The position numbers were made by a program, and so were the translations under genes. DNA of 64,000 nucleotides from Bin87 sp965261925. GTDB taxonomy: Bacteria; Chloroflexota; Dehalococcoidia; Lucifugimonadales; UBA3495. Where the stretch lies: NCBI GenBank assembly GCA_965261925.1, contig OZ253486.1, positions 496,001 through 560,000 on the forward strand, read 5' to 3'. Of the stretch, positions 8,815 to 18,067 are shown one piece after another. A model generated the notes under the pieces. The model made no database searches and was not told the origin of the DNA. It was given only the letters and a program-made list of their open reading frames with translations. How positions within the stretch are numbered: position 1 is the stretch's first letter; the number at the start of each line of letters is the position of its first letter.

Positions 8815-8858
8815 TGCCGGGTTGAACGTATCTGGACATTTGATGCTGGGACCTTGAT

Positions 8859-9779
8859 ATGCAACGGTTTTTGATACGCCGATTCTTCCTGGTGATAATC
8901 ACACTGCTCGCGGTGTCGATGATCATCTTCGTCATGGCCCGGGTGGGCGGCGACCCAAGATCACTGCTCTTGGACGATCATGCCACCAAGGAACAATGGG
9001 AGTTGCTGGGCGAGGAGCTGGGGCTGGATAAGCCCCTCTATCACCAGTACGCGATTTTCATGGGCGGGGTTCTGCGCGGTGATTTCGGCGAGTCAATCAG
9101 CCAGCGCCGGCCGGTGCTGGAGGTAGTCGCCGAAAAAATCCCGGCGACGCTCCAGCTTGGCGGGGCTGCCTTCCTGCTCGCGCTCATTGTCGGGATACCC
9201 ATGGGTGTGCTGTCGGCAGTCACGCGGGGCAGTGTTCTGGACCAAGTCGGGAGGGCCGTGGCCTTGATAGGACAGGCGGCGCCGTCTTTCTGGCTTGGCA
9301 TCATCTTTATCTTCTTCTTTGCCGTGTTCCTGGGGTGGGTGCCTCCGTCCGGAAGGCAAGACTGGAACAGCTTCATACTTCCAACGGTCACGCTGGCATG
9401 GGGCGGGTTCCTCGCCGGCAGCCTGCGATTGATGCGCTCGGCGATGCTGGACACACTGGACTCGGAATACATCAAACTGGCCCGGGCAAAAGGGTTGCCC
9501 GCCCGGTTGATTATCTGGAAACATGCATTTCGCAATGCCCTAATACCGCCATTGACCCTGGCGGGCGTATCGATGCCCGCTATCCTTACGGGCTCCATCA
9601 CCACCGAACTGGTATTTGCATGGCCGGGAATGGGCCAATTGGCAGTGCAGGCCCTCTGGTCGTCTGACTACCCGCTGATCCAGGGCCTGACTATCATGTT
9701 CACTTTGGGATATGTATTCGTCGCGTTGACGGTTGACATACTCTACGCTTACATCGACCCCAGAATCCGATACTTGTAG
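8859..9779 (+). CDS. ABC transporter permease, DppB type
   Basis: A 306-residue inner-membrane permease of the peptide/nickel transporter family with an N-terminal helix (residues about 8-30) and five further helices. It has the usual RRFFLVIITLLAVSMIIF start, a periplasmic region with GLDKPLYHQY and GDFGESI, and the EAA-like coupling segment AKGLPARLIIWKHAFRNAL that contacts the ATPase. The C-terminus DILYAYIDPRIRY is typical of DppB proteins. It should pair with the next gene as the transmembrane heterodimer. Start ATG 8859 fits the family start. Confidence 0.93.
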   Translation: MQRFLIRRFFLVIITLLAVSMIIFVMARVGGDPRSLLLDDHATKEQWELLGEELGLDKPLYHQYAIFMGGVLRGDFGESISQRRPVLEVVAEKIPATLQLGGAAFLLALIVGIPMGVLSAVTRGSVLDQVGRAVALIGQAAPSFWLGIIFIFFFAVFLGWVPPSGRQDWNSFILPTVTLAWGGFLAGSLRLMRSAMLDTLDSEYIKLARAKGLPARLIIWKHAFRNALIPPLTLAGVSMPAILTGSITTELVFAWPGMGQLAVQALWSSDYPLIQGLTIMFTLGYVFVALTVDILYAYIDPRIRYL

Positions 9780-9861
9780 GAGATACAGGTCCTCAGCGAG
9801 TGTAGCGGCCCCCCCGCCGCGCCGAGGATCCACGTTTCCAGAGAAGGCCTGGAGAAGTCAA

Positions 9862-10917
9862 ATGGCGCAAGCTACAGTTTTGTCTCCCACCAAACCCGTC
9901 ATCGTGCGGGCGCTCAGCGCCATGGCGCGCTGGCGCCGCCCGGTGCTGATCATTCCGGTGTTTATCCTGACATTGGTGGTGGTGGCTGGAATCACCGCCG
10001 ACTGGATATCCCCGTACGACCCGAATGTAGGGGACCCGAACCACCGTCTTCAACCGGGGTTCTGGGCGTACGAGCCAGTCCCGGCCGTGATAGTAACCAA
10101 AGAGGTGGTGGCGGTAATCAGTCCAAGAGACATCGAACTACAGAAAACGCAGATCACCGAATACAATGCCATCCAGATAGACCCCAACGCGGTTATCGGC
10201 GACAAACTGGAAGTGGTTGTTCGGGAAAGCATCGATACACTTTATATTCTGGGCACCGACCACTTGGGGCGGGATCTGTTGACTCGGATTATTCATGGCG
10301 CGCGCGTTTCCCTGGTGATGGCCGGTCTGACTTTGCTGGTGGGCGGTACGATGGGCACAGTGCTCGGCCTGACCGCCGGATGGTACGGCGGGTGGGTCGA
10401 CGAGGTCGTAATGCGCATGGTGGACATCATACTTGCGCTCCCTCTAATCCTGGTCGCCCTGGTATTGGTTGTGGCCCTCGGACCATCCTTCCAGCTAATC
10501 ATCGTGATAATGGCGATAGCTATCTGGCCACTCTTCACCCGCGTGACGCGAGGCGAGGTGCTGCGCGTCAAGACCGCGGACTACGTCGCGTTGGCCCGCG
10601 TGGCCGGGGCCGGGACAATTCGCATCATGCTCGTCCACATCCTGCCGGGAATAGCCAACAGCGTGATTGTGGTGTCGACCCTGCTGGTGGGTGTGGTCAT
10701 CCTGCTGGAGGCCGCCCTGAGCTTCCTGGGAGCCGGCGTGCCGCCTCCGACGCCAGCCTGGGGGTCCATGCTCTCCGAAGGCCGGGACAGGATCGCAATC
10801 GCGTGGTGGATTTCGTCGCTGCCCGGACTGGCGATATTCGCGACGGTGCTGTCCCTGAACCTGTTCGGTGACTGGCTGAGGGACGCCCTGGACCCCAGGC
10901 TGCGGCAACTGGAGTAG
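9862..10917 (+). CDS. ABC transporter permease, DppC type
   Basis: A 351-residue DppC-like permease. It has an N-terminal helix (about residues 30-52), the hallmark LGTDHLGRDLLTRIIHGAR before the core, the coupling segment ARVAGAGTIRIMLVHILPG, and the C-terminal NLFGDWLRDALDPRLRQ. Compared with the two other DppC proteins in this window it carries an extra periplasmic insertion of about 50 residues (around residues 70-125, rich in Ile/Val/Glu) before the LGTD motif. The start at 9862 has GGAGAAG upstream. No ATP-binding subunit gene follows; a terminator comes next. Confidence 0.92.
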   Translation: MAQATVLSPTKPVIVRALSAMARWRRPVLIIPVFILTLVVVAGITADWISPYDPNVGDPNHRLQPGFWAYEPVPAVIVTKEVVAVISPRDIELQKTQITEYNAIQIDPNAVIGDKLEVVVRESIDTLYILGTDHLGRDLLTRIIHGARVSLVMAGLTLLVGGTMGTVLGLTAGWYGGWVDEVVMRMVDIILALPLILVALVLVVALGPSFQLIIVIMAIAIWPLFTRVTRGEVLRVKTADYVALARVAGAGTIRIMLVHILPGIANSVIVVSTLLVGVVILLEAALSFLGAGVPPPTPAWGSMLSEGRDRIAIAWWISSLPGLAIFATVLSLNLFGDWLRDALDPRLRQLE

Positions 10918-10954
10918 CCATAGTCCCGCATACATGCGCCCTGAAACCAGCAAG

Positions 10955-11004
10955 GGCCGACGGCTTTGGAAGGTCTTAAACTGATCCCAAAGCGTCGGCC
11001 TTTT
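10955..11004 (+). terminator. Rho-independent terminator after the first transporter operon
   Basis: A long inverted repeat (left arm GGCCGACGGCTTTGG near 10955-10969, right arm 10986-11000, one unpaired G) is followed by TTTT. It lies 38 bases past the DppC stop. Confidence 0.8.
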
Positions 11005-11395
11005 GCTTGGCCGTGGGTGATGCCATGTTGTGGTCCCGCGGCGTTTGTCGCACGGTTTCCATTGAAGGCATCATGTCTCTCAATACCTGCTTGAACTTTC
11101 ACGACAGCTGACGCGAGGCGGTGATCTCCATCAGACTGAACGCATGGGCGCCCGGCACCGGATGAACGGCAACCGGCACACGCACCGTAACAGCGAGTAC
11201 CTGCCGCCGGCCGCGTGGCTGGAGCCTCATCCGTGCAGTCGCGATCCAAGTCTTGCTCTGCCGCATCCACCCATTCAACGCCGCGGCCGTTGACCACCGG
11301 GTTCGCCTGCTAAAGATTTGCTCCACTGCCGAGACTGGCAGACGACGGGCGCTGCCACCGCATCCGACATCGGTGGTCAGCCCGTCTAACCCGCC
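11005..11395. other. Intergenic stretch without a recognisable gene
   Basis: About 390 bases between the terminator and the next promoter. I see no conserved frame, RNA or repeat in it. Confidence 0.6.
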
Positions 11396-11423
11396 TTGAC
11401 ATCGCGATTGCCCCGGTTACAAT
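11396..11423 (+). promoter_or_regulatory. Sigma70-type promoter of the hydrolase gene
   Basis: TTGACA (11396-11401) and TACAAT (11418-11423) are 16 bases apart. The gene start at 11474 lies about 45 bases beyond the expected transcription start. Confidence 0.65.
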
Positions 11424-11473
11424 CGCCCGAAAAGCCGGCGCCGAAGCCACCAGCCGAAAAAGGAGAACCTGCA

Positions 11474-12232
11474 ATGCCGTTCTACACCAGAGGCGATGTC
11501 ACCATCCATTACGAAGAACAGGGTTCCGGATTCCCCCTGCTGTGCACACCCGGCGGTGGATTGAGCTCCGTCATGAGCGGTTGGCCGAGGCAGGTCATCG
11601 ACGCGTTCGACGAGTTCAAAAACGACTTCCGCTGCATCACCATGGACCAGCGTAACGCCAGCGGCGGGCAGTCCACCGGGCCGGTCCAGGTCGAAGACCC
11701 GTGGGGAGCATTCGCTGACGACCAGCTGGGGCTAATGGACCACCTGGGGATAGACCAGTTCATGTTCATCGGCTTCTGCATCGGCGGTCCGTTCGCGATG
11801 ACGCTGATCAAGAACGCGCCCCAGCGGGTGCGGGCGGCGGTGCTGTGCCAGCCGGTGGGCCACGCCGTTCAGACGCCGGACGCCATGTACGATTCGGGCA
11901 TGGACCCTTGGGGACCCGCCCTGTGCGAACAACGTGACGGCCTGACGATGGACACCGTCCAGCAGTACCTGCACAACCTGTATCGGATCCAGCCGGACTT
12001 CATGTACAGCGTGGACCGGGACTTCGCGCGCGCCTGCCAGACCCCGCTGCTGGTGATGCCGGACGACACACCCTCCCACTCTCTCCAGGCCGCCATGGAC
12101 ATGGTGGCGTTGGCTCCCAACGCGCGGGTAACCGCGTACCCTTGGAAGGAGGAACCGGGCCTCAAGGCCACGACCATCGAGCAGGTGCGCGGCTTCCTGA
12201 AGACCCACGAGCCCGTGGCAGCCGCCCGCTAG
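11474..12232 (+). CDS. Alpha/beta-hydrolase with Cys nucleophile motif
   Basis: A 252-residue alpha/beta-hydrolase fold protein: VTIHYEEQGSGFPLLCTPGG at the start is the usual oxyanion region, followed by the nucleophile elbow GFCIGG and the acid residue in LLVMPDD. The nucleophile is Cys rather than Ser, as in dienelactone hydrolases. No clear catalytic His is visible in the last 40 residues where one is expected, so activity is uncertain. The start at 11474 is preceded by AGGAG; earlier in-frame codons overlap the promoter. It is a single-gene unit between its own promoter and a terminator at 12292-12328. Confidence 0.85.
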   Translation: MPFYTRGDVTIHYEEQGSGFPLLCTPGGGLSSVMSGWPRQVIDAFDEFKNDFRCITMDQRNASGGQSTGPVQVEDPWGAFADDQLGLMDHLGIDQFMFIGFCIGGPFAMTLIKNAPQRVRAAVLCQPVGHAVQTPDAMYDSGMDPWGPALCEQRDGLTMDTVQQYLHNLYRIQPDFMYSVDRDFARACQTPLLVMPDDTPSHSLQAAMDMVALAPNARVTAYPWKEEPGLKATTIEQVRGFLKTHEPVAAAR

Positions 12233-12291
12233 TACTATCTCCCAAGAACCGATCGTAAGGTCTCCCGTCACGCGGAACGACCGGGATCATC

Positions 12292-12328
12292 GGCCGCCCC
12301 GTGGCTTCATGCCCGGGGCGGTCATCCT
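12292..12328 (+). terminator. Terminator hairpin after the hydrolase
   Basis: Ten-base arms (12292-12301 and 12314-12323) of almost pure GC enclose a 12-base loop, followed by ATCCTTTG. The T-run is short, so termination may be partial. Confidence 0.6.
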
Positions 12329-12336
12329 TTGTCAGG

Positions 12337-12540
12337 TCTGGCCGGCGTCACGTCTGGCCGGTGTCAGGTCTGGCCGGTGTCACGTCTGGCCGGTGTCACG
12401 TCTGGCCGGTGTCACGTCTGGCCGGTGTCACGTCTGGCCGGTGTCACGTCTGGCCGGTGTCACGTCTGGCCGGTGTCACGTCTGGCCGGTGTCACGTCTG
12501 GCCGGTGTCACGTCTGGCCGGCGTCACGTCTGGCCGGCGT
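12337..12540. repeat. 16-bp tandem repeat, 13 copies
   Basis: Thirteen head-to-tail copies of TCTGGCCGGTGTCACG, with only a few substitutions in the outer units. The array lies at the 3' end of the minus-strand MFS gene and its first unit (in gene direction) contains that gene's stop codon. There are no unique spacers, so it is not a CRISPR. As 16 is not a multiple of 3, copy-number changes would shift any frame through it. Confidence 0.95.
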
Positions 12541-13732
12541 TCTCTCCGAACTGCCGCCCGAACAGCGGGGTCATCAACCCGCTGAGGACCGTCACGCCGA
12601 TGCACAGGTAACCGATCCCCGCATATCCCAGGCTGGCCAGCAGCGCCCCCGCGATGGCTGCTCCCAGCGCACCCCCGGACTGGTTGCACAGCCCCATCAG
12701 GCTGGCCCCGGTGGACTTGGAATCACCGGAATACTCGGTGCTGGCCGCCACCAGCGCCGGCATCGCCACGCTCAGCAAACCGGTTCCCGCCATGACCGCC
12801 ACCACCGCGGTCCAGAGCCCCAGGTGCAACGAGAAGAACAGGAACGCGCAGACCCCGCCCGCGACCGAAGTGACGGCGATCAGGGCGGCCCGGTATCTCG
12901 TTCTGGCCACGTACGCGGCGGAATAGCCGCCGACAATTTGACCAGCAGCGGTTATCACCAACGGCAATGCCACCAACCCCAAGGGAACATCGTAGGCCAG
13001 TATCAGGTGCGCCGGGAAAAAGCTGAGCGTTGCCCAGAACGCGATGCGCTGCGTCATACCCACCGCTATCGCCACCCGGAAAAAACGCAGCGACAGCAGC
13101 GACATATACCTGGAGAAGAACACGAAACTCCGGACTCGCTCCCGGCTGTCCTTGGGAAACCAGATCCAGTTCGCCAACAACCCCAGCGCCAGCACCGTGC
13201 CGGCTACTACGAAGGGCAGCCGCCAGCCCCCCAGGTCGGCCAAAACTGCCACCATGGGGACGGTGATGCCCGATACCACCCCGTTCATGGCCAGCAACGC
13301 GGTGACCGCCAGCGCCCGTCGGGCCGGGGAAATCACGTCGGACACGACACCCACCGCCGTCGGCGGCAGCGTTCCCCCGGCCAGACCGGTCAACATCCGG
13401 AGCGCCAGCAGGGCTTCGATGTTGGGCGCGAATGCCGATGCCAGCACCGACACGGACAGGATCACCAGTCCGGTCAGCGCCACGGGGCGGCGGCCGAAAG
13501 AATCGGACAGCGGCCCCACGCAGATCAGGGAAACCGCCCAGGCTGCGAACGTGGCGGTCGCCAGCTGGCCCGCCACCGCCACCGAGACGTCCAGGTCCGT
13601 GGCGATTTCCACCAACAGTGGCGGAACGATGAAAACCGCGCTCAGCGCAGCAAAGACGGCAACCGACAGCGCGGCAAAAAACCGGGCCTTGTTGATCTCT
13701 CTTTCGCCGGCCCGTGCCGCTTGCGTTTCGAT
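12524..13732 (-). CDS. MFS transporter with no standard start codon
   Basis: A major-facilitator exporter/importer with 12 hydrophobic segments. It has the motif-A loop GPLSDSFGRRPVAL between helices 2 and 3 and RMLTGLAGGTLPPTAVG in helix 4. The first GTG in frame is at 13615, but this would delete helix 1 (KARFFAALSVAVFAALSAVF), which is plainly present upstream in the same frame. No ATG, GTG or TTG lies between 13615 and the upstream region; AGGAGA at 13746-13741 is followed after 8 bases by ATC at 13732. I therefore place the start at that ATC (a rare start, or a mutated ATG). That gives about 402 residues, the usual MFS length. Confidence 0.8.
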   Translation of the reverse strand: METQAARAGEREINKARFFAALSVAVFAALSAVFIVPPLLVEIATDLDVSVAVAGQLATATFAAWAVSLICVGPLSDSFGRRPVALTGLVILSVSVLASAFAPNIEALLALRMLTGLAGGTLPPTAVGVVSDVISPARRALAVTALLAMNGVVSGITVPMVAVLADLGGWRLPFVVAGTVLALGLLANWIWFPKDSRERVRSFVFFSRYMSLLSLRFFRVAIAVGMTQRIAFWATLSFFPAHLILAYDVPLGLVALPLVITAAGQIVGGYSAAYVARTRYRAALIAVTSVAGGVCAFLFFSLHLGLWTAVVAVMAGTGLLSVAMPALVAASTEYSGDSKSTGASLMGLCNQSGGALGAAIAGALLASLGYAGIGYLCIGVTVLSGLMTPLFGRQFGENAGQT

Positions 13733-13935
13733 TGCGCTCGTCTCCTGGAATAATAGCGGCGACCCGAACCGACTCGCCGCGCGCCGAAACGCCCTGCCCG
13801 CAACCGACTGGTGAATGGGGAGCCGTGCGATCGCCAGGATCGTTCAGCGCCGCTGAGCGCGGGCAGTATAGACCCGCGGATGGACGCTGCCTACCGCGCC
13901 CCGCTCGCTGGGCATGGCAGTTCAATCCTCCCGAA

Positions 13936-14005
13936 TGTCATTGCGAACGACACGATGCTCCCCAATGTCATTGTGAGCGCAGCGTGGCAATCTCGTCGCC
14001 GCAGC
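13936..14005. repeat. REP-type palindromic repeat copies
   Basis: Two related units, one diverged (TGTCATTGCGAACGACACG) and one complete (TGTCATTGTGAGCGCAGCG followed by TGGCAATCTCG). They belong to the family found at 16766, 17808, 48613, 51052 and 53250. The rest of the gap between the MFS and SDR genes holds no gene. Confidence 0.8.
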
Positions 14006-14159
14006 ACTGCCTCTCGCCAAACGCTGCCGCCTGGCACCGTAACTCCCGCACCCTCCATACCCGACCACAACATTCGTTTGACCCGCCCTGTCTGCAGCGA
14101 CTCCGGTCCCCAGCGCCCCGCCGGGGCCCGTACCCAACCGTCAATCCACGGAGATCCCC

Positions 14160-14912
14160 CTACTGCGCCGTCCGCCCACCGTCGATCACCAACTCAGATC
14201 CGGTGACGAATGAGGACTCGTCGCTGGCAAGATACAGGACACCGTAGGCGATCTCGATGGGCTGTCCCACGCGTCCCAGCGGAACCCTCCCCACCTGGGC
14301 GGCCACCCTGACCTCGTCATCCTCCGTCGTCCCCAGCATCGGCGTCTGCACCGGCCCGGGGTGCACCGAGTTGCACCGGATGCCTTCGCTGGCGTGCTGG
14401 ATGGCGGTGGACTTGGTGAACAGGCGCACCGCTCCCTTGCTGGCGGCGTAGGCTCCCGAGGTACCCGGCGCCGGCGCGATGCCAGCCCCCGACGAGATGT
14501 TGACGATGGAGCCGCCCCCGGCCTCCCGCATGACGGGAATGACCTCCCGGGTGCCCAGGAACACGCCCTTGACGTTGATATCCATGGTGCGTACCCACTG
14601 CTCTTCGGTCATGTCTTCGATGCCGCCCCTGGTGGAGATGCCGGCGTTGTTGACCAGGATGTCCACCCTGCCGAAGCGGGATACCGCCGCCGCGACCGCG
14701 CTTCGCCAGTCTTCCTCGCTGGTGACGTCCAGATGAACGAAGAGGCACTCCCCACCGGTCTCATTGATCTCGGCTTCGGTTTGCCGTCCCACGTCGTCGA
14801 GCACGTCGCCGATGACGACCTTCGCGCCCTCTCCGGCGAACAGCCGGGCCTCCTCCGCGCCCATTCCCCGGGCTCCGCCGCTGATGATGGCAACCTTGTT
14901 TTCCAGCCGCAT
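14160..14912 (-). CDS. Short-chain dehydrogenase/reductase
   Basis: A 250-residue classical SDR using NAD(P)H. Seen are the cofactor motif SGGARGMGAEEA near residue 12, the NNAG motif (DILVNNAGIS), the catalytic Ser region (GSIVNISSGAG) and the YAASK active site, then the PG motif (HPGPVQTPM). The C-terminal GSELVIDGG is typical of this family. The start at 14912 is preceded by GGAGG and matches where the Rossmann fold begins; a much longer open frame upstream has no homology. Likely substrates are secondary alcohols or ketones; it cannot be named further. Confidence 0.93.
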   Translation of the reverse strand: MRLENKVAIISGGARGMGAEEARLFAGEGAKVVIGDVLDDVGRQTEAEINETGGECLFVHLDVTSEEDWRSAVAAAVSRFGRVDILVNNAGISTRGGIEDMTEEQWVRTMDINVKGVFLGTREVIPVMREAGGGSIVNISSGAGIAPAPGTSGAYAASKGAVRLFTKSTAIQHASEGIRCNSVHPGPVQTPMLGTTEDDEVRVAAQVGRVPLGRVGQPIEIAYGVLYLASDESSFVTGSELVIDGGRTAQ

Positions 14913-15111
14913 GGTTCCGCCTCCTGCCATTCGATGGTGGGACGATTGTAGCCGCAGCGTAGGGCAGGTCAAGTTGGGCCGGACGTTAACCCCCAATCCA
15001 CCGAAGAGATGATTGTGGCGGTGTGCTGAAGGGATAAGAAAGTGCCCCGTTGCTTCTGGGATAATGGTTTGTGAAACACCAAACCGACCCAAAAGAAGGA
15101 GCACCAAATAG

Positions 15112-16479
15112 ATGCTACCACGTAACGACCCCGACCGCATCCAGATCGCCTTCGACGACCACCGCCTGGTCAGCAATGCGGCTGATCCTTCCGTCCACCT
15201 TGGCACTGCATCTGGGCCTGCCCCAACTGGTTGATCGGCACCTGGACCTGGGCCGTGCCCCAGGCGGAGCCAACACGGGCGACAAGATCATGACGCTGGT
15301 GGCCTCCGCCCTGGCTGGGGGCGACTGCATTGACGATGCCGACGGGTTGCGTGCTGGCAGGACCGCGCGGGTGCTGGGCTGCGTGGTCAAGGCGCCATCC
15401 ACCCTGGGCACGTTCCTGCGCAGCTTCCGTTGGGGCCACGCCCGCCAGCTGGATCGGGTGAGCCGGGAACTGCTGGCCCGGGCCTGGGCCGCTGGGGCGG
15501 GACCCCGATCTTTGAACAATCACGGACCGTTGACCATCGACCTGGACCCCACCATCTGCGAGACCTACGGTCCGGCCAAGGAGGGAGCCCGCCACCACGG
15601 CTACACCGGCCACCACGGCTACACCGGCCAGCGGGGCTATCACCCGCTGCTGGCCGTCGCCGCGGACACCGGCGACGTGCTGATGGTGCGGCTGCGCCAG
15701 GGCCGGGCCAACACCGCGCGGGGCGCGGACCACTTCCTGCGGGAGACGGTGGGCCGGGTGCGCTACGCCGGAGCCACGGGACAACTCACCGTCCGCGCCG
15801 ACAGCGGCTTCTACACCCACGCCATGGTCGCCGTCTGCCGGAAGATGGACGTCCGCTTCTCCATCACCATCCGCCAACACCAGAGCCGGCGCAATCTCAT
15901 CGAGGCCATGCCTGAGGGGGACTGGACGCCCCTACCCTACTGGATGGACGGCGCTGCCGACGTGGCCGAGACCACGTATATCCCCTTCGGGAGTGCGCCT
16001 GACGCCGCGCCGGTGCGGCTCATCGTCCACCGGGTGCAGCCCACGCCCGGTTCTCAACTGGCCCTCTTGGTCGACTACAGCTATCACGGCTTCATCACCG
16101 ATCGGGACGGGGATACCCTGGAACTGGAGGCCGATCATCGCCGCCACGCCGAGATCGAGAACGCCATCCGCGACCTCAAGTACGGCGTGGGACTGAACCA
16201 TCTCCCCTCAGGGCGTTTCGCCGCCAAGTCCCCTTGCAATCTACGGCCTGGCTGGCGGTCCAGGTGATGGCCCACAACCTGGCCCACTGGGCTGCGCGCA
16301 TCGGTCTGGGCGAGCAACTGGTGACCACCAAGACCCTCCGACGGCGGTTCTTCTCCATCGCCGGACGGCTCACTCGCTCGGCGCGCCGCCGCACTCGGCA
16401 TCTTCCCCAGCGCTGGCCCTGGGAAAACCAGTTCACTCACGCCTGGGCCCGAGTGCGCGCCGTTCCCCTGCCAGCCTGA
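15112..16479 (+). mobile_element. IS1380-family transposase, disrupted by two frameshifts
   Basis: The family N-terminus DRIQIAFDDHRLVSNA starts at ATG 15112. Near 15180 the frame has to change to continue into LILPSTLALHLGLPQLVDRH, and it changes again near 16230, after LNHLPSGRF, to reach WLAVQVMAHNLAHWAARIG and the C-terminus at 16479. The central DDE part is intact: LTIDLDPTICETYG, GYHPLLAVAADTG, LTVRADSGFYT and a Glu in HAEIENAIRDLKYG. Tyr/His-rich GYTGHHGYTG repeats occur in the middle. Two frameshifts make it a decayed copy. I could not define terminal inverted repeats or a target duplication with confidence. Confidence 0.85.
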
Positions 16480-16765
16480 CGACGCGCCGTCGGCGCCCAA
16501 CCCGTCCGCCGGACAACCCATGGGCTGTCCCGCCGACCCATGCCAGCCCAGCCCGCCAGCGCCACTTCCGGCATGCCGCCTGGCCGTTTTCGCCCGCCGC
16601 CGCCACTGCGGGCCAGTACCTTGCCACTGGCGTGGCCGCCACCGACCGCCCTGAACCACATCTATTGGCGATCGGGCCGGGCTCGTTCGCCTTTCTTACC
16701 CATCATCCCTCACGTCAACGCTAGAACCGCATCCCTTCGGTGGATTCGGGGTAACACCTCGACAG

Positions 16766-16858
16766 GATTGCCGCGCTGCGCTCGCAATGACAGTTCATTA
16801 AGGAGAGTGGGTATTCGGGATCTGGACGGGAAAGCCGCGCTGCGCTCGTAATGACAGT
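16766..16858. repeat. Two REP-type repeats
   Basis: GATTGCCGCGCTGCGCTCGC followed by AATGACAG at 16766-16793, and a variant at 16831-16858. They are members of the dispersed family that dominates the accessory regions. The surrounding gap 16480-16935 has no gene; a TATAAT at 16891-16896 may be the -10 box of the next SDR gene, although its -35 is poor. Confidence 0.85.
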
Positions 16859-16935
16859 TTGAGGGGCGGGTGGGTTGCGAGAGCGTTCGCTATAATCGGC
16901 GCAGATTGCAATGGCATGACATTGGGGTGAGCCAG

Positions 16936-17721
16936 ATGGAAATCAAGGACGGCGTATTCATCGTGACGGGTTCGGCCACCGGCCTGGGCGCCGCCGTGGC
17001 CCAGCGCCTGGCGGGCAAGGGCGGCAACGTGGTCATCAACTACACCAAGAGCGAAGCGGAAGCGCAGGCTACTGCGGAGGCGTGCCGCAGCCTGGGCGGG
17101 GATGCCCTGCTGTGCCAGGCGGACATATCGGTGGACGAGGACTGCCGGCGGATGGCGGCGGTGGCGCTGGAACGCTGGGGCAGGATCGACGGGCTGGTGA
17201 ACAACGCCGCCACGTCGGTGATCGTTCCCCACCACGACCTGGAGGGTCTATCCTCCGAAGACTTCCAGCGCGTCCTCTCGGTCAACGTGGTCGGCGCGTT
17301 CCAGATGGTGCGGGCCGTCACGCCGGCGATGCAGGAACAGGGGAAGGGAGCGATCGTCAACGTGTCGTCCGGCTCGGGCTTCAGCGGCTCCGGCAGTTCG
17401 ATTGCCTACGCGGCATCCAAGGCGGCTCTGAACGTCATGACCTACTCGCTGGCCCGCGCCCTGGCTCCGGAGATCCGGGTCAACGCGGTATGCCCCGGCG
17501 TGATGCAGACCCGCTGGTGGCGCGAGGGTTTGGGCGAGGAAAACTACCAGGGCTTCATCGACCGTTACGCCGCGTCCGCGCCGCTGGGATCGGCCGGCAC
17601 GCCGGAAACCGTGTCGGAACCGGTGGTCTGGCTGCTGGAGGGCGCGGAGCACGTGACCGGGGAGACCATCCTGGTGGACGCGGGCAGCCATCTGGGGCCG
17701 GCCCCGACGCGGCAGCGCTGA
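16936..17721 (+). CDS. Short-chain dehydrogenase/reductase
   Basis: A 261-residue SDR, clearly different from the one at 14160. It has the cofactor site TGSATGLGAAVAQRLAGKGG, NNAATS in place of the standard NNAG, catalytic Ser in GAIVNVSSGSG, YAASKAA, and CPGVMQTRWW after the active site. The C-terminal GETILVDAGSHLG fits NAD(P)-dependent oxidoreductases of the FabG type. Start ATG 16936 gives the canonical short N-terminus. It stands alone between REP repeats. Confidence 0.92.
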   Translation: MEIKDGVFIVTGSATGLGAAVAQRLAGKGGNVVINYTKSEAEAQATAEACRSLGGDALLCQADISVDEDCRRMAAVALERWGRIDGLVNNAATSVIVPHHDLEGLSSEDFQRVLSVNVVGAFQMVRAVTPAMQEQGKGAIVNVSSGSGFSGSGSSIAYAASKAALNVMTYSLARALAPEIRVNAVCPGVMQTRWWREGLGEENYQGFIDRYAASAPLGSAGTPETVSEPVVWLLEGAEHVTGETILVDAGSHLGPAPTRQR

Positions 17722-17807
17722 CGCTTGCTATCGGCAACAATGTAGGCGACGCACGAGCGCATCGTCCGCGGTTGTGCCCGGTCGGGGCCGGCGCCGATAA
17801 TGCTCCC

Positions 17808-17997
17808 GCGTACCCACTTTGCACAATCGGCCATTGCGAGCGACTCCCCGGTCATTGCGAGCGACTCCCCGGTCATTGCGAGCGACTCCCCGGTCATTGC
17901 GAGCGCAGCGCGGCAATCTCGTCGCCGGAGGGATCCTCGCTTAATTCAACCAGATCGCCACGTCGCTGCGCTCCTCGCGATGACAATGCGGGTACGC
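17808..17997. repeat. Composite palindromic element, copy A (190 bp)
   Basis: The element is bounded by GCGTACCC (17808-17815) and its complement GGGTACGC (17990-17997). Inside are the left flank ACTTTGCACAAT, three amplified 21-bp units (CATTGCGAGCGACTCCCCGG plus T), a full REP (CATTGCGAGCGCAGCGCGGC), a unique middle, and an opposite-facing REP (CGTCGCTGCGCTCCTCGCGA). Copy B at 51052-51178 has the same order without the amplified units. Confidence 0.85.
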
Positions 17998-18015
17998 GTG
18001 AGGCCGATAATATCC

Positions 18016-18045
18016 TTGACACAGTATTGAGAGCAGGGCCATACT
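18016..18045 (+). promoter_or_regulatory. Probable sigma70 promoter of the MFS gene
   Basis: TTGACA (18016-18021), 18-base spacer, CATACT (18040-18045), then the ribosome-binding GGGAGAGG and ATG at 18068. The leader is short. Confidence 0.5.
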
Positions 18046-18067
18046 GCCGCTCTTAAGGGAGAGGAAT

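Noticed and set aside
12337..12540. CRISPR array
   Set aside because: Units are contiguous without unique spacers, and no cas gene is present. The same holds for the 21-bp arrays at 17830 and 48855.
12329..13753. 474-residue plus-strand frame across the 16-bp array and the MFS gene
   Set aside because: It is antisense to a clear 12-helix MFS protein and its composition (Arg, Gln, His, Gly) is that of a shadow frame in GC-rich DNA.
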